Of a stretch of 64,000 nt of DNA, positions 26,034 to 33,630 are shown piece by piece; within the stretch, counting starts at the first letter, position 1, and the number at the start of each line of letters is the position of its first letter. Below the pieces are notes generated by a model that saw only the letters and a program-made list of their open reading frames with translations, was not told the origin of the DNA and made no database searches. Origin of the DNA: Campylobacter concisus (GTDB lineage Bacteria > Campylobacterota > Campylobacteria > Campylobacterales > Campylobacteraceae); the NCBI RefSeq assembly GCF_001298465.1, contig NZ_CP012541.1:372001-436000 (forward strand), read 5' to 3'. The translations under genes were made by a program, and so were the position numbers.

Positions 26034-26116
26034 CTCTAGAAAATCTATAAAAATAAACTTTCTAGAGATTAATGCGGGAGAGTGGTTTGCTACTCACATT
26101 AAGGCATAGCCCCCGC
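26034..26116. other. Two stem-loops between the ssDNA-binding gene and coat gene
   Basis: The first is a 9-bp stem CTCTAGAAA/TTTCTAGAG (26034-26042 with 26059-26067, 16-base loop). The second is bounded by GCGGG (26074-26078) and CCCGC (26112-26116) and contains an inner stem GAGTGG/CTACTC around TTTG at 26080-26095. On the plus strand a TTTTT run follows it. Both lie in the 124-base gap upstream of the coat gene, so they may shape coat mRNA processing, terminate transcription or act as a packaging signal. Confidence 0.45.
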
Positions 26117-26122
26117 TTTTTG

Positions 26123-26449
26123 TTATTTAGATGGCTTTGTTTCCTTTAAAAAAGGATTTTCATTAAAGACTTGGAAACTCAAACTCTCATCAGGGAACAT
26201 ATAAGCACCATTACGAGTATTTAAAAAACGATATGGAACGGCAATATATTTGCCTTTGACAGAATCAAATTTTGCTTTAAGAGAAAAATCATAATTGATA
26301 GTTTCGGTTGATTTGACAAGATAGCCATGCTGATCACGACTTTCAAAGGTAATAGTTACATCAATAGATGATGAAACTTCGCCAGTCTTTTTGTCGATAC
26401 GAGAAATAGGACGAACTTCGTCACAAAGGCCTAAAAGGTAAGTGTACAT
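26123..26449 (-). CDS. Candidate ssDNA-binding protein (gene V-like)
   Basis: This 108-residue soluble protein is predicted to be mainly beta-strand, with strands such as 'SIDVTITFESRD' and 'YIAVPYRFLN', like the OB-fold gene V proteins that coat phage single-stranded DNA. It is the first gene of the minus-strand operon, placed upstream of the coat gene as gene V is. It has an acidic and a basic half and several exposed aromatic residues. The size is near that of Pf-type SSBs. Assignment is from position and composition; sequence similarity to a named family is not evident to me. Confidence 0.55.
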   Translation of the reverse strand: MYTYLLGLCDEVRPISRIDKKTGEVSSSIDVTITFESRDQHGYLVKSTETINYDFSLKAKFDSVKGKYIAVPYRFLNTRNGAYMFPDESLSFQVFNENPFLKETKPSK

Positions 26450-26522
26450 GTGTAGCTCCTTAAGAAATATTTTGTTTGTAGCTTAGTATTTTAGGGGCAG
26501 AGCTACACCACCCCCAACAGTT

Positions 26523-26549
26523 TTACAACGTATTAAGGTTGTAACAACC
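26523..26549. promoter_or_regulatory. Overlapping palindromes, candidate operator
   Basis: TTACAAC (26523-26529) pairs with GTTGTAA (26538-26544), and the same bases also form GGTTG-TAA-CAACC at 26537-26549. The sites lie in the 265-base gap between the divergent phage operon and the HTH regulator gene. Nested palindromes in such a gap fit a switch operator or the phage intergenic replication region. Confidence 0.45.
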
Positions 26550-26635
26550 AAGCCCCAAAACATCTTCACTATGTTGCGGGCGGTAAGTTAAGTTATAAAT
26601 TTATAAGATATTGCTAAAATCCTCTTGCTTAATTA

Positions 26636-26669
26636 GAATTATTGCAATTTCTTAAACGGAATTATTGCA
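26636..26669. promoter_or_regulatory. Direct repeat upstream of the HTH regulator
   Basis: The 11-mer GAATTATTGCA occurs exactly at 26636-26646 and 26659-26669, 23 bases apart from start to start, about two helix turns. A related GGAATAATTTC follows at 26699. They precede the HTH gene by 45-80 bases, so they are good candidates for its own binding sites. Confidence 0.5.
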
Positions 26670-26714
26670 TAATAATTATAAAACAAATCTTAAATATTGG
26701 AATAATTTCAAGAA

Positions 26715-26948
26715 ATGAACAAGAAAGAAGTAGCCGAATTTATCGGAAAGGATATAAAAACTATCTACAACTGGGAAAAAACTAACCCAAACCTATACAA
26801 AATACTAGAATTTTATTTTCAAAAAGAAAGTGAAATTAATCCAACGCACAAAGAGTTAATAGAACTATTTGATAAGTTGAGTGAGATAGAACAACAATTT
26901 TATTTATCAGACATAAGAGCAAGAATACTTAAAAAAGAAATAGGATAA
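26715..26948 (+). CDS. Small HTH regulator of the prophage
   Basis: This 77-residue protein opens with 'KKEVAEFIGKDIKTIYNWEK', which reads as a helix-turn-helix of the Cro/XRE-type class ('IGKDIKTIYNWE' being the recognition helix region). The C-terminal half is a charged helix ('ELIELFDKLSEIEQQFYL') that could dimerise. It is the first plus-strand gene, divergent from the phage structural operon, in the place of a phage repressor. Direct repeats lie just upstream. The ribosome site is weak. Whether it represses or activates is not known. Confidence 0.75.
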   Translation: MNKKEVAEFIGKDIKTIYNWEKTNPNLYKILEFYFQKESEINPTHKELIELFDKLSEIEQQFYLSDIRARILKKEIG

Positions 26949-26952
26949 TAAA

Positions 26953-27405
26953 GTGAGAATACTAAAAGCTTTATTATTGATTTGTATTTTCTTAATAGCA
27001 GATCCCATAGAAATACAAATAGAAAAAAAGAACAATCAAGAAAAATACATAAAAGATTTAAATTTAGTAGGCGACTGGAACATACAAACGGAGAGATACT
27101 TTATAGATTTTATACTAACAGCAGGCAATAATTGGGATATAAGTTTTGAGAAAAATCACGAAATTTTACTTGATAATAAACCAAGAGAAATGTTTTGGGA
27201 CTACGACAACGAAAAAAGAAAAATAAGCATCTACAACAAAAAAGAAATAACCATGTACATCGGAGATGAAATAATAATAAAAGAATATATAGGAAATAAA
27301 TGTTTTAAAGCAGAACTAAACAAAAACCATAAAATAAAGATGTGTAAAACAAAAGGAATAATAGTAAATAACATAAAAAACTTGATAAAAATAGAAATCA
27401 ATTAA
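26953..27405 (+). CDS. Putative secreted cargo protein of the prophage
   Basis: This 150-residue protein starts with a GTG at 26953, four bases after the HTH stop, so the two are co-transcribed. It has an N-terminal hydrophobic signal ('ILKALLLICIFLIADPI') and a mature, Lys/Asn/Ile-rich part predicted to be beta-rich ('LVGDWNIQTERYFIDFILTA', then 'CFKAELNKNHKIKMCKTKGI' with two Cys). 'GDWNI' and 'ITMYIGDEI' resemble beta-sandwich proteins that bind a small ligand, but no family is recognised. It is outside the phage core, next to attR, the usual site of accessory (lysogenic conversion) genes. Confidence 0.6.
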   Translation: MRILKALLLICIFLIADPIEIQIEKKNNQEKYIKDLNLVGDWNIQTERYFIDFILTAGNNWDISFEKNHEILLDNKPREMFWDYDNEKRKISIYNKKEITMYIGDEIIIKEYIGNKCFKAELNKNHKIKMCKTKGIIVNNIKNLIKIEIN

Positions 27406-27415
27406 AAAGTTAGTA

Positions 27416-27438
27416 TTCAAATCCCTCTCTGTCCGCCA
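27416..27438 (+). repeat. attR core
   Basis: This is an exact 23-base copy of the tRNA-Ser 3' end, from TTCAAATCCC to CCA. It lacks the rest of the tRNA, so it is the element boundary and not a second tRNA gene. The host sequence after it begins TTGCTTATAG. Confidence 0.93.
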
Positions 27439-27873
27439 TTGCTTATAGATAATTATAAATTTTATTATTGTTTAACATTATTTTTTGTACATCTTTATAT
27501 AAAATTTTCTGCGTTATAAAATTGCTTAACTATATAAGTAAAATTTCATGACAATCGCACATCTATTTTTGAAAAATTATGATTTTTTTGGTTATATTGT
27601 TGTTTCAAACTAATTAAAAATATCTTGAATTAAGTTTTTATTATAAAAAGTATTATATTTTACATGATTAATTATATTGACAATCAAAAAGCTATTTTTT
27701 TGATAAAAGCTCAGAATTCGCTTTTTACAAACTATTGACATTTGGAATTTATATATTTAATTAATATATTTTTTTCTTAAAATATAAAATTTCTCATATA
27801 AAGTTATATCTTATAAAGATAGTATATAATCACGTAAAAATTTAAATAATACAAAAAATAATAAGGAGTAATC
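27439..27873 (+). promoter_or_regulatory. AT-rich leader and promoter region of the giant adhesin
   Basis: This 435-base gene-free stretch is extremely AT-rich. A TATAAT at 27825-27830 is followed about 44 bases later by the TTG start, with AAGGAG at 27863-27868 as ribosome site. A perfect inverted repeat TATCTT-ATA-AAGATA at 27807-27821 sits directly upstream of the -10 box, overlapping the -35 area, and may bind a repressor or activator. No ORF above about 40 codons is convincing. Confidence 0.5.
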
Positions 27874-30800
27874 TTGGCTAAAGAAGCTGGAGTAGTAAAA
27901 TTCATTAGTGGCAAGGCGGTCGCTATCGATCAAAACGGAAATGAGAGAGAGCTAAAAGTAGGTGACATCCTTTATATGGGAGAGAGCATCAAGACAAGTG
28001 ATGCCGCTGATAAAATAACAATCGTTTCAAATAATGGAAAAGAGATTACGATCGTAGGCAATGATACACTTGCTTTAAATCAAAGTACTATAGGCGCGGA
28101 AGGCTTGGCAGATGTTAGTGATTTGCAAAATGCTATTTTAAATGGTGGAGATTTAACAAAGCTTGAAGAGACTGCTGCTGGTGGAAACACTGCTGCTGGT
28201 GGTGGAGATGGCGTTAGCCTAAGTGATGCTAAATTTGCTGAGGGTGGACACTATTCAAACATTAATGCAACATATAGAAATTTAAGTGACACAAACAGAG
28301 CTTTTGCATCATATGATAGCCCAATAAGCGGATACAATGGTGGAGATGATACTATAATCCCAAGCAATCCTCTTGTAACTTTTATAAGCGATCTTAATAA
28401 CGATGGTACTTTAAGCAGGGTTGAGCATGCACGCGATACAAATTTAAACACATCAAAAGTTCTTATTACAATTCCAAATGATGGCACAGTAAGGGCCGGA
28501 GATATACTAAATATCACTATAACTAAGCCAGATGGTAATACTGAAAATAAAACAATTCCTATCACCCCAACTATCATAAGCAATGGTTATCAGTTTGATG
28601 CACCAATACAGACTGGTAAAATTTCAAAAGTTGATGCAACTATTACAAATTTTCAAGGAAATGTTAGTGGTAGAAGCGAAGATAGCGTAACTTCAAGTGG
28701 CTTTAGTGCTCCAGAGGTTAAATTTACAGAAGATAACAGCCCTGATAATAATCTATTAACATATACTGAAAATGCTAAAGATGGTAAATTAAATGAAACT
28801 CCAGTACTTATAACTGTAAAAGATGTGATTGTTGGAGATATGCTTCACGTGACTTTGACAAAGCCTGATGGTACAACTGAGGTTAGAAATGTATCTATTG
28901 ATCAAAACATAATAGATAATGGATATAAGATAGATAATATGCCAGTCGAGCACGGGAAGCCTTCAAAAGTAGAAGCTTATGTAGCAGATAGCACAAACAC
29001 GATGAGAAGTGCAACTGCAAGTGACTCTACTACTCTTGATGTAAAGCCAACTTTGAAATTTACTGAAGATACAGATGATAATATCTATCTATATGATAAT
29101 GAAAATAAGCAAGATAACGACTTTAGAAGCACAACAGTAGAAATAACTCTACCAAAAGATGTAGTTATTGGCGATAAGATCGTTATAACTTATACCGATC
29201 CACTAACCAAGCAAGATACAACAAAAGAAATTTCTCTTACACAAGAGATGATTGATAATCAAAAAGTAAATACCTCTCTTCCGATATTTCCAGATGTAAA
29301 AACATCAGCTAGTGTTCATGTGGTAGATAAAAACAATGTTCGAAAAAGTGAAGAGTCAGATCAAGATAGTGTAATGCCTATTGGCAGAAATTTAGAAATG
29401 ACATTACCAGAAGAAAAGACTCTTCATGAAATTTCAAGACAAGAAAGTACTGATGACAATGAAGTAAATAAAACCACAGCAAGGATTACTCTGCCAAATA
29501 AAATTGATAATGGCGATAAGCTTACGCTAACTATTACTGGACCTGATCCTGATGATCCTGTAAATAATCCATCTAAAACTTATACAAGAGAATTTACTAT
29601 ACATATGGATAGTAAAGGTGCTGTGACTAGTGTAACAGAAAACGGAACTTCTAATGTTTTAACACCGATAAAATCAGGTGACAATCAATATACCATTGAT
29701 GTTTCTGGTATACAGCTAAAGCATGGAGAAGATACGACTATTAAGGCCAAAGTTACAAATTTAAATCCAAATAGACATACATCCATAAATGAGTCAGAAG
29801 TATCGGCTAGTTTAGAATATGTAAAAAAACCTGAAGTTATCTTTGGAGAGGCTAATGGCACTAGGAGCATGAGCAGAGAGCAAGCTATTAGTGATCATGA
29901 TCTTAATAGCACAACAGTCACTATAAAGCTTCCTAAAAATGCAGTAAGTGGAGATAAACTAACTGTAACTATAAAAGAGCCAAATGAAGCTACTGCTAGA
30001 GAAATAAAATATACTATTGGAAAAGATAATAATGGTAAGTTCTTTGTAAAAGATAGCGATGGCAATAAAATAGATACAGAAACAGATGGTAGAAGCTTTA
30101 AAATTTCTGGCATTAAGACAGCAACTGGTCTAGAAACTAAAGTAACAGCTGAGATAAAAGATAAAGATGGTATTCAGCATGCAGAAGATGCAAGCACAGT
30201 TACTATCTCAAATATAAACGATATGGCGGTATATTTCAAAGAGGACGCTGACCGTAATGTATCTTTAACGAGAGCAGAGAGTAAAGACGCAGATGGCGAC
30301 CTACATAAAACGACAGTAGTAGTAAAAGTGCCAAATAACGTTATAGCTGGTGATGTTGTAAATGTAACAATAAACAATGGCACTTCAACTGAGACTAAAA
30401 AGTATAGTGTTATAAGCAATGTAAATGGAGAAATAAAGTTAGGATTAGAACATGTAAAGGACGATGGTACTAAAGAAACCATAGATATTACTACAAATGC
30501 CACAAAGAATAATGAGATAGAAATTCCTGGCGTAAAGATCATTGCTGGCAAGACCATCAATGTAACTACTGAGACTACCGATGCAAGCGGTGGTAAAAAA
30601 GCTGAAGCACAAAATCATAATACTCTTGAAAAGCTTCATGAAGACATGGAGATAACTTTTGAAAAAGATACCAATAATGATGGTATTTTGGGTAGTGCAG
30701 AGGCAACTGGAGCGACTACTATAGCAACTATCAAGCTTCCTTCAAATTTTGTTTTAGGTGATAAATTAATAGTAGAGTCACACAACGAAGACACACCAAA

Positions 30801-32937
30801 TAATAAAACGACCAAGACATATGAGATAGTAAAAGACAATAACGGCAAATTAATAGCCAAAAATGGTAGTGAAGAGCTTGATATTACCGATGATGCTGAT
30901 AGCAATAAGGTGGTCAAATACACACTTGGCTTAACAGAAGATCATAAGACTATCATTAATGCCAAGGTTACTGATAATACTGGTGCTGATAAGGTTGAGA
31001 CAAATAGCGATATTACGCTTGATGCTCAAGGTAGCGGTTCTGGAACAGGCTTTAGGCTATTTATTGATGAGGATAAAGATAGAAATGGTGTTCTAAACAG
31101 AGATGAAGCTATGAAGGATGGAAAATTAAATACCACTTCGGCAACACTTCAGATCCCAACCACTGTAAATAGCGGTGATATTATAAAAGTCAAGGTAAAT
31201 GGCGGAGCAGAGAAAACTTATACCGTTGATTCAAATGATGGTACAAACGTTACTATAAAAGATGCAGGTGGTAGCCTTGTCGCACTTGAGCCAGGAAATA
31301 AACTAAAAATTTCTGATGTTCATATAGATAAAGATCATCCAGCAGTGGTTGAAGCTACTATAAATGGAGTAACAAAGACAGCTAAAGCTACATTAGAATC
31401 AGTAGATACTAAAAATTTAAAGATTGAATTTGTTGAAGATAATGCAAGTAGAGACAATGTAATAGACAGAGATGAAGCTATTTTGGACAATGATATAAAA
31501 AAGACAATTATAAGTGTTCAGGTACCGCATAATGTCACAAATGGTGATAAGGTAGCAGTAACAATAAAAGAACCTCAAGCTAATGGTACAACAGGGTCTA
31601 GAACCATAACTTATACAGTTTCGAAAACTGCTAATGGTAAAATTTCACTTACAGATGATACTACTCATGTTACTACACAGTTAGCAAACAATACTATAAA
31701 AATTCCTGGCGTTGCTATGCTTCCAGGTCGCGAAACTAGTGCAGTAGCTACTATAACAAATGGTGCTGAGACTACAACTAGTAGCGAAGCAAAAGCTAAA
31801 CTTGCACCTTTAAGTGAAGCGGGATTAAGTGTAAGCATAGTTGCTGACAAAAACGACAATGGCATTATCTCAAGAGATGAGTCAGGTAGTAAAATTTCAA
31901 AGGTTCATGTTTCTATCCCAGGAAGTGTTATAGCTGGCGATAAGATAGATGTTAAGATAACAAATCCTAACGGATCTATCTTAACTAAACATTATGAAGT
32001 TATGGGAAAAGATGTAAATGGAAAAATTACACTTAAAAATTTAGATGATAATTCTCAACAAACGCTTGGCAGAGATAATCCACTTGATCTTGATGCTACT
32101 ATCGCAGTTGATAAAGAAACAAAAGCTGAAGTTACTCTAACTGACACATTTGGTGAGAGCAAAACAGTAAGCGATACAGCACATGCTGAAATCGATGCTA
32201 TAAGAGGTATCATGTTTAATAAAGATATAAAAACCTCAGAAAGTGGCGAGAGATCTACTACGGTTAAAGTTTATCTTAATGAAGATGCTAGAAATGGAGA
32301 TACGGTAGAGTTTAAATACACTGATCCAGACAACCACCATGCACTAACCAAGACTGCAACACATACTTTATCGGCTGAAGATATAACAAAAGGTGTATTC
32401 GAGCAATCATTAGATATTAATGCTAGATCAGCTTATGATTTGGAAGTCAAAGCTACTCTTAAGACCTCGGATTCGGATGGTTTAGTGTCTAAGTCTTACG
32501 AGCCTTATGATAAATCACTTCATATAAATGTTCAAAACTATACGGTTAAATTTGACGCAAGCAAAGATATGAAAGGTGGCGAAGGCAACGATACTTTGGT
32601 CTTTGATGGCGACAAAGTTAACTTTAACAATATTCGTAATCTTGATTCAAAAGTAGAAAGCTTTGAAAATATTGAGCTTAAAGGCAAAACAGAAATCAAA
32701 GAATTGAATGCACAAAATATCCTTGATATCACTGATAATCATGATACGGTACTTAAGATAAAAGGTGGTGATGTTGATGCTAATGGTAATAAAATCACAA
32801 AAGTTGATCTAGGCGGCAAATGGAATCCAGAACATTCAAATGATACTAATGGATTTAAAGGCTACTCAAGCATAGATCAAATAAATGGAAAAACTATCCA
32901 TATCCAAATAGACGACAAAATCCACACCGATCTTTAA
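27874..32937 (+). CDS. Giant type I secreted adhesin (LapA/BapA-like)
   Basis: This 1687-residue protein starts at TTG behind AAGGAG. Residues 1-90 resemble the retention module of LapA-type adhesins ('AKEAGVVKFISGKAVAIDQN'), which lodges in the outer-membrane TolC-like pore. Two TAAGG motifs follow (Thr100-Gly104 and Thr106-Gly110), matching the di-alanine site cut by LapG-type proteases. About eleven Ig-like repeats of about 105-145 residues run from about 165 to 1560. Several open with an EF-hand-type loop, such as D173-E184 in 'DLNNDGTLSRVE', 'DTNNDGILGSAE' and 'DKDRNGVLNRDE', so calcium probably stiffens the fibre. The end carries one RTX nonapeptide ('GGEGNDTLVF') and a type I secretion signal region. 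It has no Cys. No transporter genes are visible nearby. Confidence 0.87.
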   Translation: MAKEAGVVKFISGKAVAIDQNGNERELKVGDILYMGESIKTSDAADKITIVSNNGKEITIVGNDTLALNQSTIGAEGLADVSDLQNAILNGGDLTKLEETAAGGNTAAGGGDGVSLSDAKFAEGGHYSNINATYRNLSDTNRAFASYDSPISGYNGGDDTIIPSNPLVTFISDLNNDGTLSRVEHARDTNLNTSKVLITIPNDGTVRAGDILNITITKPDGNTENKTIPITPTIISNGYQFDAPIQTGKISKVDATITNFQGNVSGRSEDSVTSSGFSAPEVKFTEDNSPDNNLLTYTENAKDGKLNETPVLITVKDVIVGDMLHVTLTKPDGTTEVRNVSIDQNIIDNGYKIDNMPVEHGKPSKVEAYVADSTNTMRSATASDSTTLDVKPTLKFTEDTDDNIYLYDNENKQDNDFRSTTVEITLPKDVVIGDKIVITYTDPLTKQDTTKEISLTQEMIDNQKVNTSLPIFPDVKTSASVHVVDKNNVRKSEESDQDSVMPIGRNLEMTLPEEKTLHEISRQESTDDNEVNKTTARITLPNKIDNGDKLTLTITGPDPDDPVNNPSKTYTREFTIHMDSKGAVTSVTENGTSNVLTPIKSGDNQYTIDVSGIQLKHGEDTTIKAKVTNLNPNRHTSINESEVSASLEYVKKPEVIFGEANGTRSMSREQAISDHDLNSTTVTIKLPKNAVSGDKLTVTIKEPNEATAREIKYTIGKDNNGKFFVKDSDGNKIDTETDGRSFKISGIKTATGLETKVTAEIKDKDGIQHAEDASTVTISNINDMAVYFKEDADRNVSLTRAESKDADGDLHKTTVVVKVPNNVIAGDVVNVTINNGTSTETKKYSVISNVNGEIKLGLEHVKDDGTKETIDITTNATKNNEIEIPGVKIIAGKTINVTTETTDASGGKKAEAQNHNTLEKLHEDMEITFEKDTNNDGILGSAEATGATTIATIKLPSNFVLGDKLIVESHNEDTPNNKTTKTYEIVKDNNGKLIAKNGSEELDITDDADSNKVVKYTLGLTEDHKTIINAKVTDNTGADKVETNSDITLDAQGSGSGTGFRLFIDEDKDRNGVLNRDEAMKDGKLNTTSATLQIPTTVNSGDIIKVKVNGGAEKTYTVDSNDGTNVTIKDAGGSLVALEPGNKLKISDVHIDKDHPAVVEATINGVTKTAKATLESVDTKNLKIEFVEDNASRDNVIDRDEAILDNDIKKTIISVQVPHNVTNGDKVAVTIKEPQANGTTGSRTITYTVSKTANGKISLTDDTTHVTTQLANNTIKIPGVAMLPGRETSAVATITNGAETTTSSEAKAKLAPLSEAGLSVSIVADKNDNGIISRDESGSKISKVHVSIPGSVIAGDKIDVKITNPNGSILTKHYEVMGKDVNGKITLKNLDDNSQQTLGRDNPLDLDATIAVDKETKAEVTLTDTFGESKTVSDTAHAEIDAIRGIMFNKDIKTSESGERSTTVKVYLNEDARNGDTVEFKYTDPDNHHALTKTATHTLSAEDITKGVFEQSLDINARSAYDLEVKATLKTSDSDGLVSKSYEPYDKSLHINVQNYTVKFDASKDMKGGEGNDTLVFDGDKVNFNNIRNLDSKVESFENIELKGKTEIKELNAQNILDITDNHDTVLKIKGGDVDANGNKITKVDLGGKWNPEHSNDTNGFKGYSSIDQINGKTIHIQIDDKIHTDL

Positions 32938-32943
32938 TCCCCA

Positions 32944-32971
32944 AAATGAGTGCGTAAATTCGCACTCATTT
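32944..32971 (+). terminator. Intrinsic terminator after the adhesin gene
   Basis: A perfect 11-bp stem AAATGAGTGCG/CGCACTCATTT around a 6-base loop lies 6 bases after the adhesin stop. The A-tract and T-tract ends of the stem help release in an AT-rich genome, although only a short T-run follows. Confidence 0.7.
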
Positions 32972-33036
32972 CAAACTCAACTCACATTATTTTTTAAGTC
33001 TTGTTTTACTAATATTTGCTCCTTAAAGGAGAAAAT

Positions 33037-33630
33037 ATGAAAAATTTAATAGCCGTTATTATAGTTATCGCTGCACTTGCTTTTGGTGCTTTTAAGTATA
33101 TAAATTCATTTGTTGCACTTGATGAAAATGTAAATGCAAAGTGGTCGCAGGTGTTAAATCAATATAAAAGAAGGGCTGAGCTTGTGCCAAATTTGGTTGA
33201 AACTGTAAAAGGCTACGCAGCTCATGAGCAAAAAATTTTTGAAGATGTGGCAAATGCTAGAAGTAAGAGCATGCAAGTAAGCGTTGATGCAAGTGGTCTT
33301 AGTGATGAAGCTAAGATGAAAGAATTTATGACAGCACAAAGCTCATTTGGTTTGGCACTTGGTAGGCTTATGGCAGTTAGTGAGAACTATCCGGAGCTAA
33401 AAGCAAATCAAAATTTCTTATCTCTTCAGAGTCAGCTTGAAGGTACGCAAAACCGCATAAGCGTAGCAATGCATGATTATATCGAAGCTGTAAAAGAGTA
33501 TAACGTAGCCCTTAGAAGCTTTCCAAATAAATTTATAGCAAGTGCTTTTTATCCTGAGCTAAAGCCAAAACAAAATCTTGAAATAAGTAACGAAGAGAAG
33601 ATAAATCCAAAAGTTTCATTTGAGAAATGA
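33037..33630 (+). CDS. lemA: LemA family membrane protein
   Basis: The ATG at 33037 with AAGGAG upstream gives 197 residues and an N-terminal membrane helix ('NLIAVIIVIAALAFGAFKYI'). The helical remainder is a textbook LemA sequence: 'FVALDENVNAKWSQVLNQYK', then 'RRAELVPNLVETVKGYAAHE', and later 'YPELKANQNFLSLQSQLEG'. A more upstream TTG is less credible. LemA is widely conserved with unclear function. It is followed by a TPM-domain gene, the common pairing. Confidence 0.93.
   Translation: MKNLIAVIIVIAALAFGAFKYINSFVALDENVNAKWSQVLNQYKRRAELVPNLVETVKGYAAHEQKIFEDVANARSKSMQVSVDASGLSDEAKMKEFMTAQSSFGLALGRLMAVSENYPELKANQNFLSLQSQLEGTQNRISVAMHDYIEAVKEYNVALRSFPNKFIASAFYPELKPKQNLEISNEEKINPKVSFEK

Larger units (their letters stand above)
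17741..27438. mobile_element. Integrated filamentous (inovirus-like) prophage encoding Zot
   Basis: About 9.7 kb lies between two copies of a 23-bp repeat derived from the tRNA-Ser 3' end. The content is that of a filamentous phage: tyrosine integrase, GPA-type replication initiator, secretin (pIV), Zot/pI assembly ATPase, pVI-like membrane protein, pIII-like adsorption protein, several tiny membrane proteins, a major coat protein with leader peptide, and a candidate single-strand DNA binding protein. All of these are on the minus strand. A divergent HTH regulator and a secreted-protein gene sit at the far end. Zot-bearing prophages are known in C. concisus. It looks intact, since no essential gene is visibly broken. 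GC content is lower than in the flanking host genes. Confidence 0.93.

Noticed and set aside
27416-27438. A second tRNA-Ser gene after the prophage
   Set aside because: Only the last 23 bases of the tRNA are present. The acceptor 5' strand, D arm and anticodon are missing, so it is the right attachment site.
28370-32560. The adhesin repeats as a CRISPR or DNA tandem array
   Set aside because: The repetition is at protein level, 105-145 residues long and degenerate in DNA; there are no short identical repeats with unique spacers.
28251-32732. Several antisense ORFs of 60-130 codons inside the adhesin gene
   Set aside because: They mirror the repeated Asp/Thr/Lys-rich coding strand, lack ribosome sites and give no family signature. 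They are shadows of the real gene.
32944-32971. The hairpin after the adhesin as a regulator site for lemA
   Set aside because: It lies 6 bases after the adhesin stop and 65 bases before lemA, and its shape fits a transcript end better.
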